A DNA stretch of 37,356 nucleotides, taken from contig NZ_MSXV01000059.1 of NCBI RefSeq assembly GCF_001945395.1, positions 1 through 37,356 of the forward strand, in the 5' to 3' direction. Shown one piece after another: positions 6,372 through 15,300 of this stretch (position 1 is its first letter; each line of letters opens with the position of its first letter). The translations under genes and the position numbers were made by a program. The notes under the pieces were generated by a model that was not told the origin of the DNA, ran no database searches, and saw only the letters and a list, made by a program, of their open reading frames with translations. This DNA comes from Pseudomonas sp. PA15(2017) (GTDB lineage: Bacteria > Pseudomonadota > Gammaproteobacteria > Pseudomonadales > Pseudomonadaceae).

Positions 6372-8438
6372 TCAGAGCGCCAGTTCGAGGCGCTCGTCAC
6401 CGGCGCCTTGAGGCTGCGCCGGCACTGCGCAGCAGATCAGCACTTCATCGTCGCCGTACGGCGCGCGGGGTTCTTTCAGGTAGCTCACCGCGCCTTTCAC
6501 CAGGCGCGTCTTGCAGGTGCCGCAAGAGCCTTCGCGGCAACTGAACTCCGGTTCCAGGCCTCTAGCCTCGGCCAGTTCCAGCAAGGTGCCGGAGCCCGGT
6601 GTCCAGCGCCCCTCCTTCAGCGACTCGGTAAACAGCACCGGCACCGCCTCGGTGGCCGGCGGAGCCGTCACGGCGGCGGCCGCCGGCTGATCAGGGCGAC
6701 GCACCAGGGACGCCGGCCCGAAGCCTTCGGCATGGATGCGCCCATCGGCGATGTTGTAGCCGCGCAGGCCGTCGTACAGCCCCTGGGTGAAGGCCGGCGG
6801 CCCGCACAGGTAGAAGGCGTAATCATCGAAGGCCAGATAACGGGTCAGCAGCGCCATGTCGATGCGCCCGGCGGTGTCGTAATCGACACCCGGCTCGGCG
6901 CCGCTGGTGTCGCTCAGCACCCGCACCAGCCTGACCGCGCCCTGGGCGGCGGCCACCAGGTCGCCGAGTTCGCGGTCGAAGGCGCGCTCGGCTTTCGAGC
7001 GCGCGGCGTAGAACAATGTGACCGGCCTGATCCGCTGCCGGCGCCAGCCTTCGTAGACCACATGGCGCAGCATCGCCAGCATCGGCGTGATGCCGATGCC
7101 ACCGGCCAGCAGCACCAGCGGGCGCTCCTCCTGCGCATCGAGGGTGAATGCCCCGGCCGGCGCGCGGGCGTCGATCAGGTCGCCCTCGCGCAACCCGTCA
7201 TGGATGAATTGCGACACCCGTCCCTCGCGCTTGACGCTGATCCGGTAGGTGCCATCGGACGGCGCCACCGACAGGGTGTAGGTACGAATCAGCGGCTTCT
7301 CGCCCGCGGCCACTCGCAGCCGAATCGGCAGGTGCTGGCCGGCCAGGTGCGGCAATATCCCGGCACCGTCGATCGGCTCCAGATGCAGGGAACGGATCGA
7401 CCGGCTTTCCTGAACGATGCGCACAATCCTCATTGGCCGCCACTGCGTAGCGTACTGGGACGCGCGCAGCTGATCGGCGGCCTGCTGCCAGTTGCCGGTG
7501 AGCAGCGAGCTGTCCGCCCAGCCGTCGTCGCGCAGGGCCCAGCGCACGGCCATGGCAGCCGGGCGCCGCACGATACGCCGGGGACGAAAGGTCCACAGCC
7601 GCTCGGCGCCCTGAAAGGCGCCGATTTCCGGGGAGTCGAAGATGACCTCGGCGTCGCCGCTCAGTTGCAGTACGTCGCCCGTGGCGAAATCCACGAACAG
7701 CAGACCGGCCTTGCCGTTGAGCACGATATTGCCGAGGGTGGAAAAGAACAGGTTGCCGTTGAAGTCCGGGATGGTCAGGGTGCCGTCGGCATCGATGCGC
7801 ACGAAGCCGGTGTTGCCGCCACGGTGCGAGACGTCCACCTGGCGCTGCCCGTCGACATCGGCATAGGTCGCCACGAAAAAGGTGTCGGCGCCTTCGATCA
7901 CTGCCCGCGCCGCGGCATCCAGCGCCGGCAACTGCTCGACGGTAGCGGCGAACGGCGCCGCCGGATCACGGGCGAAGGTGAAATCGCGCTGCTGGATATA
8001 GCGTGGGCAGTTGCCGAAACTCTGCTCGACCGCCACCTGCAGGCCTTTGCCACCCGCCACCACCACGCCGTTCATGCGGTTACGCCGTCGGCTGTGCAGT
8101 TCGATGCCCAGAAGGCCCAGCGCAGCGCCCTCGCCCATGCCTTGGGCGACAGGGTCGTCGGCCTGGGGCCGGGCGGCAATGTCCAGCGTGGTGGGCGTCG
8201 GCGAGGCCATGAAACCGGCCTGGCCCTCGAGCACGCCGGCCCAGGCATCGCCCTGCCCATCCACGCTGCCCAGCACGATGAACGGCAGCTGGGCGTAGAA
8301 ATCCCGGTGCTGGTCGGGCATGAAGTCGCGCACCACGCGTTTGCCGACCGCTTCCATCCGATCGGCGACGCCGAGCTTCTTCTGGATGAAGGTCTCGCCC
8401 GAATGCCAGGGCGCTGGCGCGTTCGAGTGGTCGGCCAT
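6372..8438 (-). CDS. FMN-binding/ferredoxin-reductase/2Fe-2S fusion oxidoreductase
   Basis: This 688-residue cytoplasmic protein has three modules. Residues about 1-320 are a pyridoxamine 5'-phosphate oxidase-like, FMN-binding split-barrel domain. Residues about 335-600 are a ferredoxin-NADP reductase unit with the flavin motif RTYTLS and the nucleotide-binding stretch LLAGGIGITPMLAML. The C-terminus is a plant-type ferredoxin with cysteines C634, C639 and C642 in FSCREGSCGTCK and a fourth in VLICCAVP. Electron flow from NAD(P)H through FAD to the iron-sulphur centre, and possibly to the N-terminal flavin, is the natural inference. The substrate is unknown. The ATG at 8438 has GAGGAGAT upstream. 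A GST lies upstream on the same strand, separated by a mobile element. Confidence 0.85.
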   Translation of the reverse strand: MADHSNAPAPWHSGETFIQKKLGVADRMEAVGKRVVRDFMPDQHRDFYAQLPFIVLGSVDGQGDAWAGVLEGQAGFMASPTPTTLDIAARPQADDPVAQGMGEGAALGLLGIELHSRRRNRMNGVVVAGGKGLQVAVEQSFGNCPRYIQQRDFTFARDPAAPFAATVEQLPALDAAARAVIEGADTFFVATYADVDGQRQVDVSHRGGNTGFVRIDADGTLTIPDFNGNLFFSTLGNIVLNGKAGLLFVDFATGDVLQLSGDAEVIFDSPEIGAFQGAERLWTFRPRRIVRRPAAMAVRWALRDDGWADSSLLTGNWQQAADQLRASQYATQWRPMRIVRIVQESRSIRSLHLEPIDGAGILPHLAGQHLPIRLRVAAGEKPLIRTYTLSVAPSDGTYRISVKREGRVSQFIHDGLREGDLIDARAPAGAFTLDAQEERPLVLLAGGIGITPMLAMLRHVVYEGWRRQRIRPVTLFYAARSKAERAFDRELGDLVAAAQGAVRLVRVLSDTSGAEPGVDYDTAGRIDMALLTRYLAFDDYAFYLCGPPAFTQGLYDGLRGYNIADGRIHAEGFGPASLVRRPDQPAAAAVTAPPATEAVPVLFTESLKEGRWTPGSGTLLELAEARGLEPEFSCREGSCGTCKTRLVKGAVSYLKEPRAPYGDDEVLICCAVPAQPQGAGDERLELAL

Positions 8439-8477
8439 GTACGGATCTCCTCGGTGGCTACAACGTCGATGTGGCTG

Positions 8478-8671
8478 CTCAGAACCTGTTCACGATCTAG
8501 CGAGCTAGAGCCATACAAGGCCTAGGCGGCCCCACAAAAACAGGCGAGGAAGCGGACTGGGCTCGCACACGAGTTTACGTGCTGTAAATGAGCATTCTGA
8601 CTGGGCTGGCAATCCAGCCTGTTTTTAACGCCGTGGGGCCGACGCGCAGCAGATCGTGAACAGCTTCTTAG
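8478..8671. mobile_element. MITE-like palindromic element with terminal inverted repeats
   Basis: A roughly 194-bp non-coding element is bounded by inverted 21-bp ends at 8478-8498 and 8651-8671. They match at 19 of 21 positions; the core CTGTTCACGATCT is identical. Inner segments also pair: GGCCCCAC and AAAAACAGGC occur on both arms in opposite orientation. It encodes nothing. One end supplies the TAA stop codon of the GST gene (8668-8670), and the other lies 40 nt before the next gene. This architecture is that of a miniature inverted-repeat element; the mobilising transposase is not in the window. Confidence 0.75.
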
Positions 8672-9285
8672 GCGTTGGCGGTCAGCCCGGCAGCTGTCTG
8701 GGGAATGGCCACGAAGCCGGGCAGCGCCTCGATGCGCGCCAGGAAGGCCCGGACCTGCTCGTAGGCCGACAGGTCGACATTGCCCTCCGGCGCCCGGGCC
8801 AGGTAGCTGTATAGCGCCACATCGGCGATGGTCGGATGGTCGGCGGCCAGCCACTGGCGACCGCTCAGGTGGCGCTCCAGGCGGGCAAGCAGCACATGGG
8901 CACGGGCGATCACTTCTTCGGCATTGAAGTCGGCACCGAACACCGTGATCAGCCGCGCTGCGCACGGGCCGTAAGCCAGTTCGCCGGCGGCCACGGACAG
9001 CCAGCGCTGCACCGCAGCCGCACCAGCCGGGTCTTCCGGCAGCCAGTCGGTGCGCCCGGTCTTCTTGGCCAGGTAAACGAGAATGGCGCTGGAGTCGGCG
9101 ACCACCACGCCGTCGTCTTCCAGCACCGGCACCTGACCGAAAGGGTTGAGCGCGAGAAATTCAGGCTGCTTGTTGGCTCCGCCAGCCAGGTCGACCTCGA
9201 TCAGCTCGGGCTTCAGGCCCAGCAGCGAGGCGAACAGAACGGCGCGATGGGCATGGCCTGACAGCGTGACGTGATGGATTTTCAT
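8668..9285 (-). CDS. Glutathione S-transferase family protein
   Basis: This 205-residue cytosolic protein has an N-terminal thioredoxin-like domain (residues 1-76) with LSGHAHRA at the active-site position (S9 or a neighbour instead of Cys), NPFGQVPVL with the cis-proline, and ADSSAIL for binding glutathione. A helical C-terminal domain contains the N-capping/hydrophobic-staple region HPTIADVALYSYL. This is the usual two-domain GST arrangement and length. The start has CAGGAG seven nt upstream. The gene precedes the oxidoreductase on the same strand, but a mobile element lies between and contributes the final stop codon. The substrate is not predictable. Confidence 0.93.
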   Translation of the reverse strand: MKIHHVTLSGHAHRAVLFASLLGLKPELIEVDLAGGANKQPEFLALNPFGQVPVLEDDGVVVADSSAILVYLAKKTGRTDWLPEDPAGAAAVQRWLSVAAGELAYGPCAARLITVFGADFNAEEVIARAHVLLARLERHLSGRQWLAADHPTIADVALYSYLARAPEGNVDLSAYEQVRAFLARIEALPGFVAIPQTAAGLTANA

Positions 9286-9420
9286 GGGTCGGCTCCTGGT
9301 TGACGGTGGGCCGGGAAAAGTCCCGAGCCGTGCAACCAGCTTGCGACCGCAGCGCGTTTTGAGGAATAGGCGTTGTCGGCATTACTTTATTGCGATAAGT
9401 GGAACAATCCGATTCCCGCG

Positions 9421-9750
9421 TCAGATGGGCAATTGCTCCAGCGCCCAGCGCAGCCCGAAGAAGATCAGCAACCCGCCGCCGATGGTCGCCAGCAGATGGC
9501 GCGTGATCACGGCGATGACGATGGTCGCCAGACCCGCCAGCAGATAGGCATTGTCCCAGCTCAACGCCCAGTTGCGACCGTCAGGCAGGAGCATGGCCGG
9601 CACCACGATGGCGGTCAGCACCGCGGTCGGCACGTAATGCAGGGCCTGACGCACCGCCTGGGGAAAACGCAGGTCGGGAAAGGCGAACAGGCTGTAGCGC
9701 GTGGCGAAGGTGATCGCCAGCATGCCGAAGATCAGAATCCAGTTTTCCAT
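9421..9750 (-). CDS. azlD: AzlD-family branched-chain amino acid exporter subunit
   Basis: This 109-residue inner-membrane protein has about four hydrophobic segments. The motifs FATRYSLFAF, LHYVPTAVLTAIVVPAML and LLAGLATIVIAVITRHLLATI are typical of AzlD. It is the small partner of AzlC; together they export branched-chain amino acids or analogues (established for Bacillus AzlCD and the Corynebacterium BrnFE pair). Its ATG overlaps the azlC TGA stop by one base (TGATG), a sign of translational coupling. The open frame continues upstream, but that part is a shadow of azlC. Confidence 0.92.
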   Translation of the reverse strand: MENWILIFGMLAITFATRYSLFAFPDLRFPQAVRQALHYVPTAVLTAIVVPAMLLPDGRNWALSWDNAYLLAGLATIVIAVITRHLLATIGGGLLIFFGLRWALEQLPI

Positions 9751-10460
9751 CAGCAAAGCTCCTCCTGCAGGGGCGCCTGGACGCGTTCGAGCAACACGCC
9801 GATCACGATGCCGGCGAAGGCGGCGGCCATCAGCCCGAGTTTGTAGGGCAGGTCGTGAAAGATCAGCGCGACCACCGCCGCCACCAGGGCGGCAGCCACC
9901 TGCGGGCGATTGCGCAGCATCGGTACGACGATGCCGACGAAGGTGGCGATCATCGCGAAATCCAGCCCCCAGGCGGCGAGGTTCGGCACCGCCTGGCCGA
10001 ACAGCAGGCCAATCAGCGTGCAGCCGATCCAGTTGCCGTACATGGCCAGACCGGCGCCAAGAAAGTACCAATGCTTGTTTGGTGAATCGTCGCGCTGGGC
10101 GTAGCGCTGCTGCACCACGGCAAAGGCCTCGTCGGTCAGCCAGAACGCCAGCGGCATGCGCCAGCGCTTGGGCAGGTGGCGCACGAAGGGCTGCAGGGTG
10201 GCGCTGTACAGCGCATGGCGCAGGTTGACCACCAGGGTGGTCAGCCACAGCACCGCCAGGGTGGCGCCGCCGGTGAGCAGGCTGACGGCGATGAACTGCG
10301 CCGAGCCGGCGAACACCAGCACCGACATGCCGATGGTCTGCCAGGCATCGAGCCCGGCGGCGCCGGCCAGGCTGCCATAGATGATGCCGAACGGCATGGC
10401 GCCGAGCAGCATCGGCAGCATATCGCGCAGGCCCTGGAAGAATTCTTGGTATCGGGACAT
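9750..10460 (-). CDS. azlC: AzlC-family branched-chain amino acid exporter
   Basis: This 236-residue inner-membrane protein has about seven hydrophobic segments. The start MSRYQEFFQGLRDMLPMLLGAMPFGIIYG is characteristic, as are FAGSAQFIAVSLL and the LTDEAFAV segment. It is the large subunit of the two-component amino acid exporter, coupled to azlD by a one-base overlap. The Shine-Dalgarno at the chosen ATG is weak (GACGAG). The AraC regulator gene lies upstream on the same strand, 263 nt away across a repeat cluster, and may control it. Confidence 0.93.
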   Translation of the reverse strand: MSRYQEFFQGLRDMLPMLLGAMPFGIIYGSLAGAAGLDAWQTIGMSVLVFAGSAQFIAVSLLTGGATLAVLWLTTLVVNLRHALYSATLQPFVRHLPKRWRMPLAFWLTDEAFAVVQQRYAQRDDSPNKHWYFLGAGLAMYGNWIGCTLIGLLFGQAVPNLAAWGLDFAMIATFVGIVVPMLRNRPQVAAALVAAVVALIFHDLPYKLGLMAAAFAGIVIGVLLERVQAPLQEELC

Positions 10461-10568
10461 CGGCTCGTCGCTGGACTGGAAAGATCGCCCGCTGGCGACC
10501 AGAAGCGCATCAGGCTAGCTCAGCCGGTTTGCGCTGTCTTGAACGATCTTGCGCAGTTCGCACATTAG

Positions 10569-10600
10569 GTAGCCCGGGTTGAGCGCAGCGATACCGGGGG
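10569..10600 (+). repeat. Left arm of an inverted repeat pair around a REP
   Basis: The sequence from GTAGCCCGGGTTGAGCGC to GATACCGGGG recurs in inverted form at 10704-10727. Between the arms lies a REP hairpin. The arrangement looks like a composite palindromic element inserted between azlC and the AraC gene. Confidence 0.6.
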
Positions 10601-10632
10601 CTGAGTTACGACCCTTACCCTGGCAGTACCTT

Positions 10633-10680
10633 TGGGAGCGGGCGGTGACGCCTATTTCGCGCGCATGGCGCGCTCCCACA
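10633..10680. repeat. REP hairpin element
   Basis: TGGGAGCG (10633-10640) and CGCTCCCA (10671-10678) form the inverted ends, and the inner GCGCGCATGGCGCGC is also palindromic. The 3' half is identical over about 26 bp to the REP at 31557-31610 and nearly identical, in reverse, to 15843-15870. This is the classic Pseudomonas extragenic palindrome. Confidence 0.85.
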
Positions 10681-10703
10681 GGTGCGATTCGCAGGAAAAG
10701 CGG

Positions 10704-10727
10704 CGGTATCGCTCAACCACAGGCTAC
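10704..10727 (-). repeat. Right arm of the inverted repeat pair, overlapping the AraC gene end
   Basis: CGGTATCGCTCAACCAC followed by AGGCTAC is the inverted, slightly diverged copy of 10569-10600. Its last bases include the CTA that, on the minus strand, is the TAG stop of the AraC gene, so the element overlaps the gene's 3' end. Confidence 0.6.
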
Positions 10728-11554
10728 GGGCTGCGATGGCAAGCCTTGCGGTATTCACCGGGCCCCACGCCATACACCTGCTTGAACTGTCGCGTCAGGT
10801 GGCTTTGGTCGGCGAAGCCCAGTTGCAGCGCCACACTCAGCGGCGCACAGCCATCACGCAGCAGCGCCCGCGCCTGCTCCAGCCGGCGTTGCTGCAGCCA
10901 GGCATGGGGCGGCAGCCCGGTAGCGCGGCGAAACACCCGGGCGAAATGGAACGGCGAGAGGTTCACCGCGGCCGCCAGTTCCTCCAGCGATGGCGGCTCG
11001 CCCAGGCGCGCGGCCAGCAGCTCCTTGGCCAGGCTCACCGCCCGCGGTTCCAGACCGGCGACGGCTGCCTGCCTGACCCCGGCATGACGCTGGAACAGCA
11101 TCAGCAACGTCTCGCGCCATGCCGTCTGCTGCTGCAGCACGCTGGCGGCGCTGTCGAGCAGGCGGTGCAACTGGCCGAAGGCCCGATGCAGTTCGACGTC
11201 CTGCAGCACGCTGGCGGCGAACGACGGCAGGCCGCGGTGCGCCAGGCCCAGCTCGTCGAGCACGCCATTGACCTGGGCCGGCGCCGGGTAGAAGGCGCGG
11301 TACAACCAACCCTGCTCATGGGCCGACGAGCCGGTGTGCACTTCATCCGGGTTGATCAGCACCATGCTGCCGACCGGCGCCAGGTGATCGGCACCGCGAT
11401 GACGAAAGCGCTGGGCGCCGTGCTCGATCACGGTGAACACGAAACCTTCATGCACGTGCGGGGTGAAGCGTTGCTTGATGTAGCGCGCCTGCAGCAGCTC
11501 CACGCCGGCCAGCGCGGGGCTTTCCCAGAAGCGGATGCGCTCGCCGGAGGGCAT
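10724..11554 (-). CDS. AraC-family transcriptional regulator
   Basis: This 276-residue protein has an N-terminal cupin-type sensing domain (residues about 10-90, with HVHEGFVFTVIE and INPDEVHTG) and two C-terminal helix-turn-helix motifs (residues about 175-270, SLEELAAAVNLSPFHFARVFRRATG and the PLSVALQLGFADQSHLTRQFKQ region). This is the AraC subgroup often found beside LysE- or AzlC-type exporter genes. It starts 3 nt after the GNAT gene stop, so the two are co-transcribed. AzlCD follows downstream. Control of azlCD is plausible but not shown. The stop codon lies inside a repeat arm. Confidence 0.92.
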   Translation of the reverse strand: MPSGERIRFWESPALAGVELLQARYIKQRFTPHVHEGFVFTVIEHGAQRFRHRGADHLAPVGSMVLINPDEVHTGSSAHEQGWLYRAFYPAPAQVNGVLDELGLAHRGLPSFAASVLQDVELHRAFGQLHRLLDSAASVLQQQTAWRETLLMLFQRHAGVRQAAVAGLEPRAVSLAKELLAARLGEPPSLEELAAAVNLSPFHFARVFRRATGLPPHAWLQQRRLEQARALLRDGCAPLSVALQLGFADQSHLTRQFKQVYGVGPGEYRKACHRSP

Positions 11555-11557
11555 GGC

Positions 11558-12127
11558 TCACACGCCGAAGCGTGCCTCCAGCCCGGCCTTGACCACCGGC
11601 CATTCCTGGTCGGTGATGCTGTACAGCACGGTGTCGTCGAGGCGCCCGTCGGCCAGGCGGCGATGATTGCGCAGCAGGCCCTCGCGAACCGCGCCGAGCT
11701 TTTCGATGGCGCGCTGGGAGCGCTGGTTGCTGGCGGCGGTTTTCAGTTGCACGCGAACCATCTGCCAGCTCTCGAAGGCGTGGCGCAGCATCAGGTACTT
11801 GATCATGCTGTTCAGGCCCGTGCCGTGCTGGGCGGCGTCCAGCCAGGTCCAGCCGATTTCCACGGCAGGCAGGGTCGGCATGAAGTCGGCGAAACGGGTG
11901 GTGCCGACCACCTGATCACCCAGGCGGATCACGAAGGGCAAGGCGCGCTCCTCGCGCTGATCGTGCAGGGCCTGGCGATACCAGTCCAGGCGCTGCGTGC
12001 CGCTCATGTAGAGCAGCTCATCGCGATTGGCTTCGGCCAGGCTGACCAGCGCCGGAATATCGCCATCGAGCAACGGTTCGATGCGCAGGGCACCGCGCTG
12101 CAGGGTGATCAATTGCGGCTTGAACAT
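11558..12127 (-). CDS. GNAT-family N-acetyltransferase (RimJ/RimL-like)
   Basis: This 189-residue protein follows the RimJ/RimL pattern: an N-terminal strand-helix (LRIEPLLDGDIPALVSLAEANRD), the central VGTTRFADF strand, the EIGWTWLDAAQHGTGLNSMIKYLML acetyl-CoA pyrophosphate loop region (diverged Q/R-x-x-G-x-G/A), and the SNQRSQRAIEKLGAVREG motif typical of the group. It is the first gene of a probable unit with the AraC regulator (3-nt gap). Members acetylate protein N-termini, amino acids or antibiotics; the acceptor here is unknown. Confidence 0.88.
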   Translation of the reverse strand: MFKPQLITLQRGALRIEPLLDGDIPALVSLAEANRDELLYMSGTQRLDWYRQALHDQREERALPFVIRLGDQVVGTTRFADFMPTLPAVEIGWTWLDAAQHGTGLNSMIKYLMLRHAFESWQMVRVQLKTAASNQRSQRAIEKLGAVREGLLRNHRRLADGRLDDTVLYSITDQEWPVVKAGLEARFGV

Positions 12128-12341
12128 CGGTTTTCTCCAGGTACAACGCTTGCCAGGCGTGTCAGTTTCTCACCGAATAAACGGCCTGTCTGCCAAAAAC
12201 GGCAGCGCCCAGCGTGCCGCAAGTGCACGGCGGTGCCCCTGCGACCTTGGTCGCGCCTGACGCTGCGCCGCTTTGCTGCGACACTACGCAGGCGTGCCAA
12301 AGTACGCTCGCACCATTGCCCTTCTGTTTCGTGGAGTCTGC

Positions 12342-15300
12342 ATGTCGCTGTCCAGTTGGCTTATCGCTGCAGTCGCCCTGCTCTACATGGCCGTGCTGTT
12401 CGCCATCGCCTTCTACGGTGACCGCCGCCGCAAGCCACTGCCGCCGAAAGTCCGCGCCTGGGTCTATTCGCTGTCGCTGGCGGTGTACTGCACCAGCTGG
12501 ACGTTCTTCGGCGCCGTCGGCCAGGCGGCCGAGCAACTGTGGTCGTTCCTGCCCATCTACCTGGGGCCGATGCTGCTTCTGCTGTTCGCCCCCTGGGTGA
12601 TCGAGAAGATGGTGCTGATCAGCAAGCAGGAAAACATCACTTCGATCGCCGACTTCATCGCCGCGCGCTACGGCAAGTCACAGTCCCTGGCCATCGTCGT
12701 CGCGCTGATCTGCCTGGTCGGCGTGCTGCCCTACATCGCCCTGCAGCTCAAGGGCATCGTGCTCGGCGTGAACCTGCTGATCGGCTCGGAAACCGACGCC
12801 GACGGCACCCGCGCCCAGGACACCGCGCTGATCGTCTCGGTGATCCTGGCGCTGTTCACCATTCTGTTCGGCACTCGCAACCTGGACGTCACCGAGCACC
12901 ACCGCGGCATGGTACTGGCCATCGCCTTCGAGTCGCTGGTCAAGCTGCTGGCCTTCATCGCCGTAGGCGCCTTCGTCACCTACGGGCTGTTCAATGGTTT
13001 CGGCGACCTGTTCAGCCAGGCGCAGCGCAGCCGCGAGCTGGAGGCGTACTGGGCCGAGGCGGTGAACTGGCCGGCGATGCTGGTGCAAACCGGCATGGCG
13101 ATGATCGCCATCGTCTGCCTGCCGCGGCAGTTCCACGTCACCGTGGTGGAAAACACCGACCCCCGTGACCTGCGCCTGGCGCGCTGGGTGTTCCCGCTGT
13201 ACCTGCTGCTGGCCGCACTGTTCGTGATTCCCATCGCCCTGGCCGGGCAGATGCTGCTGCCGGGCGGAGTGAGCCCGGACTCCTTCGTGATCAGCCTGCC
13301 GCTCGCCGAAGCCCATCCGGCGCTGGCGCTGCTGGCCTTCATCGGTGGCGCGTCGGCGGCCACCGGCATGGTGATCGTCGCGTCGGTGGCGCTGTCGACG
13401 ATGATCTCCAACGACATGCTGCTGCCCTGGCTGCTGCACCGCAAAAGCACCGAGCGGCCGTTCGAGGCCTTCCGCCACTGGATGCTCACGGCACGAAGGG
13501 TCAGCATCGTGCTGATCCTGCTGCTGGCCTACGTGTGCTATCGCCTGCTCGGCACCAATGCCAGCCTGGCGACCATCGGGCAGATCTCCTTTGCCGCCAT
13601 CGGCCAACTGGCGCCGGCGATGTTCGGCGCCCTGGTGTGGAAGCAGGCCAACCGCCGCGGCGTGTTCGCCGGGTTGATCACCGGCGCGGCGCTGTGGATC
13701 TACACCCTGGTGCTGCCGGTATTGGCCCGCGGCCTGGGTTGGCCGCTGGATATCTTCCCCGGCCTGCGCACCCTGCTCTATGCGCCGATCGGCTTCGAGG
13801 TCGACGCGCTGACCCGCGGCGTGGTGCTGTCGCTGGCCGGCAACCTGACGCTGTTCGCCTGGGTGTCGTTCTTCTCGCGTACCCGGGTGTCCGAGCACTG
13901 GCAGGCCGGGCGCTTCGTCAACCACGACTTCGGCAACAAACAGGGCGGTCGCGGCGCCCTGGCGGTGCAGGTCAACGACCTGCTGCTGCTCGCCGGCCGT
14001 TTCGTCGGCGAAGAGCGCGCGCAGGAAAGCTTCAGCCACTTCGCCCGTCGCCAGGGCAAGGCCTTCAATTCGGCGCAGCCGGCCAACAGCGAATGGATCG
14101 CCCACACCGAGCGCCTGCTCGCCGGCGTGCTCGGCGCCTCGTCGACCCGTGCGGTGGTCAAGGCGGCCATCGAAGGCCGCGACATGCAGGTCGAGGACGT
14201 GGTGCGCATCGTCGACGAAGCCAGCGAAGTGCTGCAGTTCAACCGCGCCCTGTTGCAGGGCGCCATCGAGAACATCAGCCAGGGCATCAGCGTGGTCGAC
14301 CAGTCCCTGCGCCTGGTGGCCTGGAATCAGCGCTACCTGGAAATCTTCGAGTACCCGGACGGGCTGATCTGCGTCGGCCGGCCGATCGCCGAGATCATCC
14401 GTTTCAACGCCGAGCGCGGCATGCTCGGCAGCGCCGACGTCGAGGAAAGCGTCGCCAAGCGCCTGTACTGGATGCGCCAGGGCACCGCCCACAGCTACGA
14501 GCGGGTGTTTCCCAATGGCCGGGTGATCGAGCTGATCGGCAACCCGATGCCCGGCGGCGGTTTCGTCATGAGCTTCACCGACATCACCGAATTCCGTGAA
14601 GCCGAGCGCGCCCTCAAGGCCGCCAACGAAGGCCTCGAACAGCGCGTCGCCGAGCGCACACATGAACTGTCGCAACTGAACAAGGCGCTGACCGCCGCCA
14701 CTGGCGTGGCCGAAGCGGCCAACGCCTCGAAGACCCGCTTTCTCGCCGCGGTCAGCCATGACCTGATGCAACCGCTGAACGCCGCCCGGCTGTTCTCCGC
14801 CGCCCTCTCCCACCAGGAAGAGGCGCTGCCCCACGAGGCCCAGGAGCTGGTGCGCCACCTGGACAGCTCGCTGCGCTCGGCCGAGGACCTGATCAGCGAC
14901 CTGCTGGACATCTCGCGCCTGGAGAACGGCCGCATCACCCCGGACCGCAATGCCTTCGCCCTCAACAGCCTGTTCGACACCCTGGGCGCCGAATTCCGCG
15001 TGCTGGCCGCCGAGCATGGCGTGGATTTCCATATGCAGGGCAGCAAACTGCGGGTGGACAGCGACAGCAAGCTGCTGCGCCGCGTGCTGCAGAACTTCCT
15101 CACCAACGCCTTCCGCTATGCCAAGGGCCGTGTGCTGCTCGGCGTGCGCCGCCAGGGTGCGAATCTGCGCCTGGAGGTATGGGATCGTGGCCCGGGCATT
15201 CCTGAGGACAAACGGCAGACCATCTTCGAGGAATTCAAACGCCTGGACAGCCACCAGACCCGCGCCGAAAAAGGCCTGGGCCTGGGCCTGGCGATCGCCG

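Noticed and set aside
4109..8525. Long plus-strand open frames of 669 and 705 codons opposite the LplT-PlsC, LysR and oxidoreductase genes
   Set aside because: They are antisense shadows rich in Arg, His and Gln with no recognisable motif; the minus-strand genes have full domain signatures.
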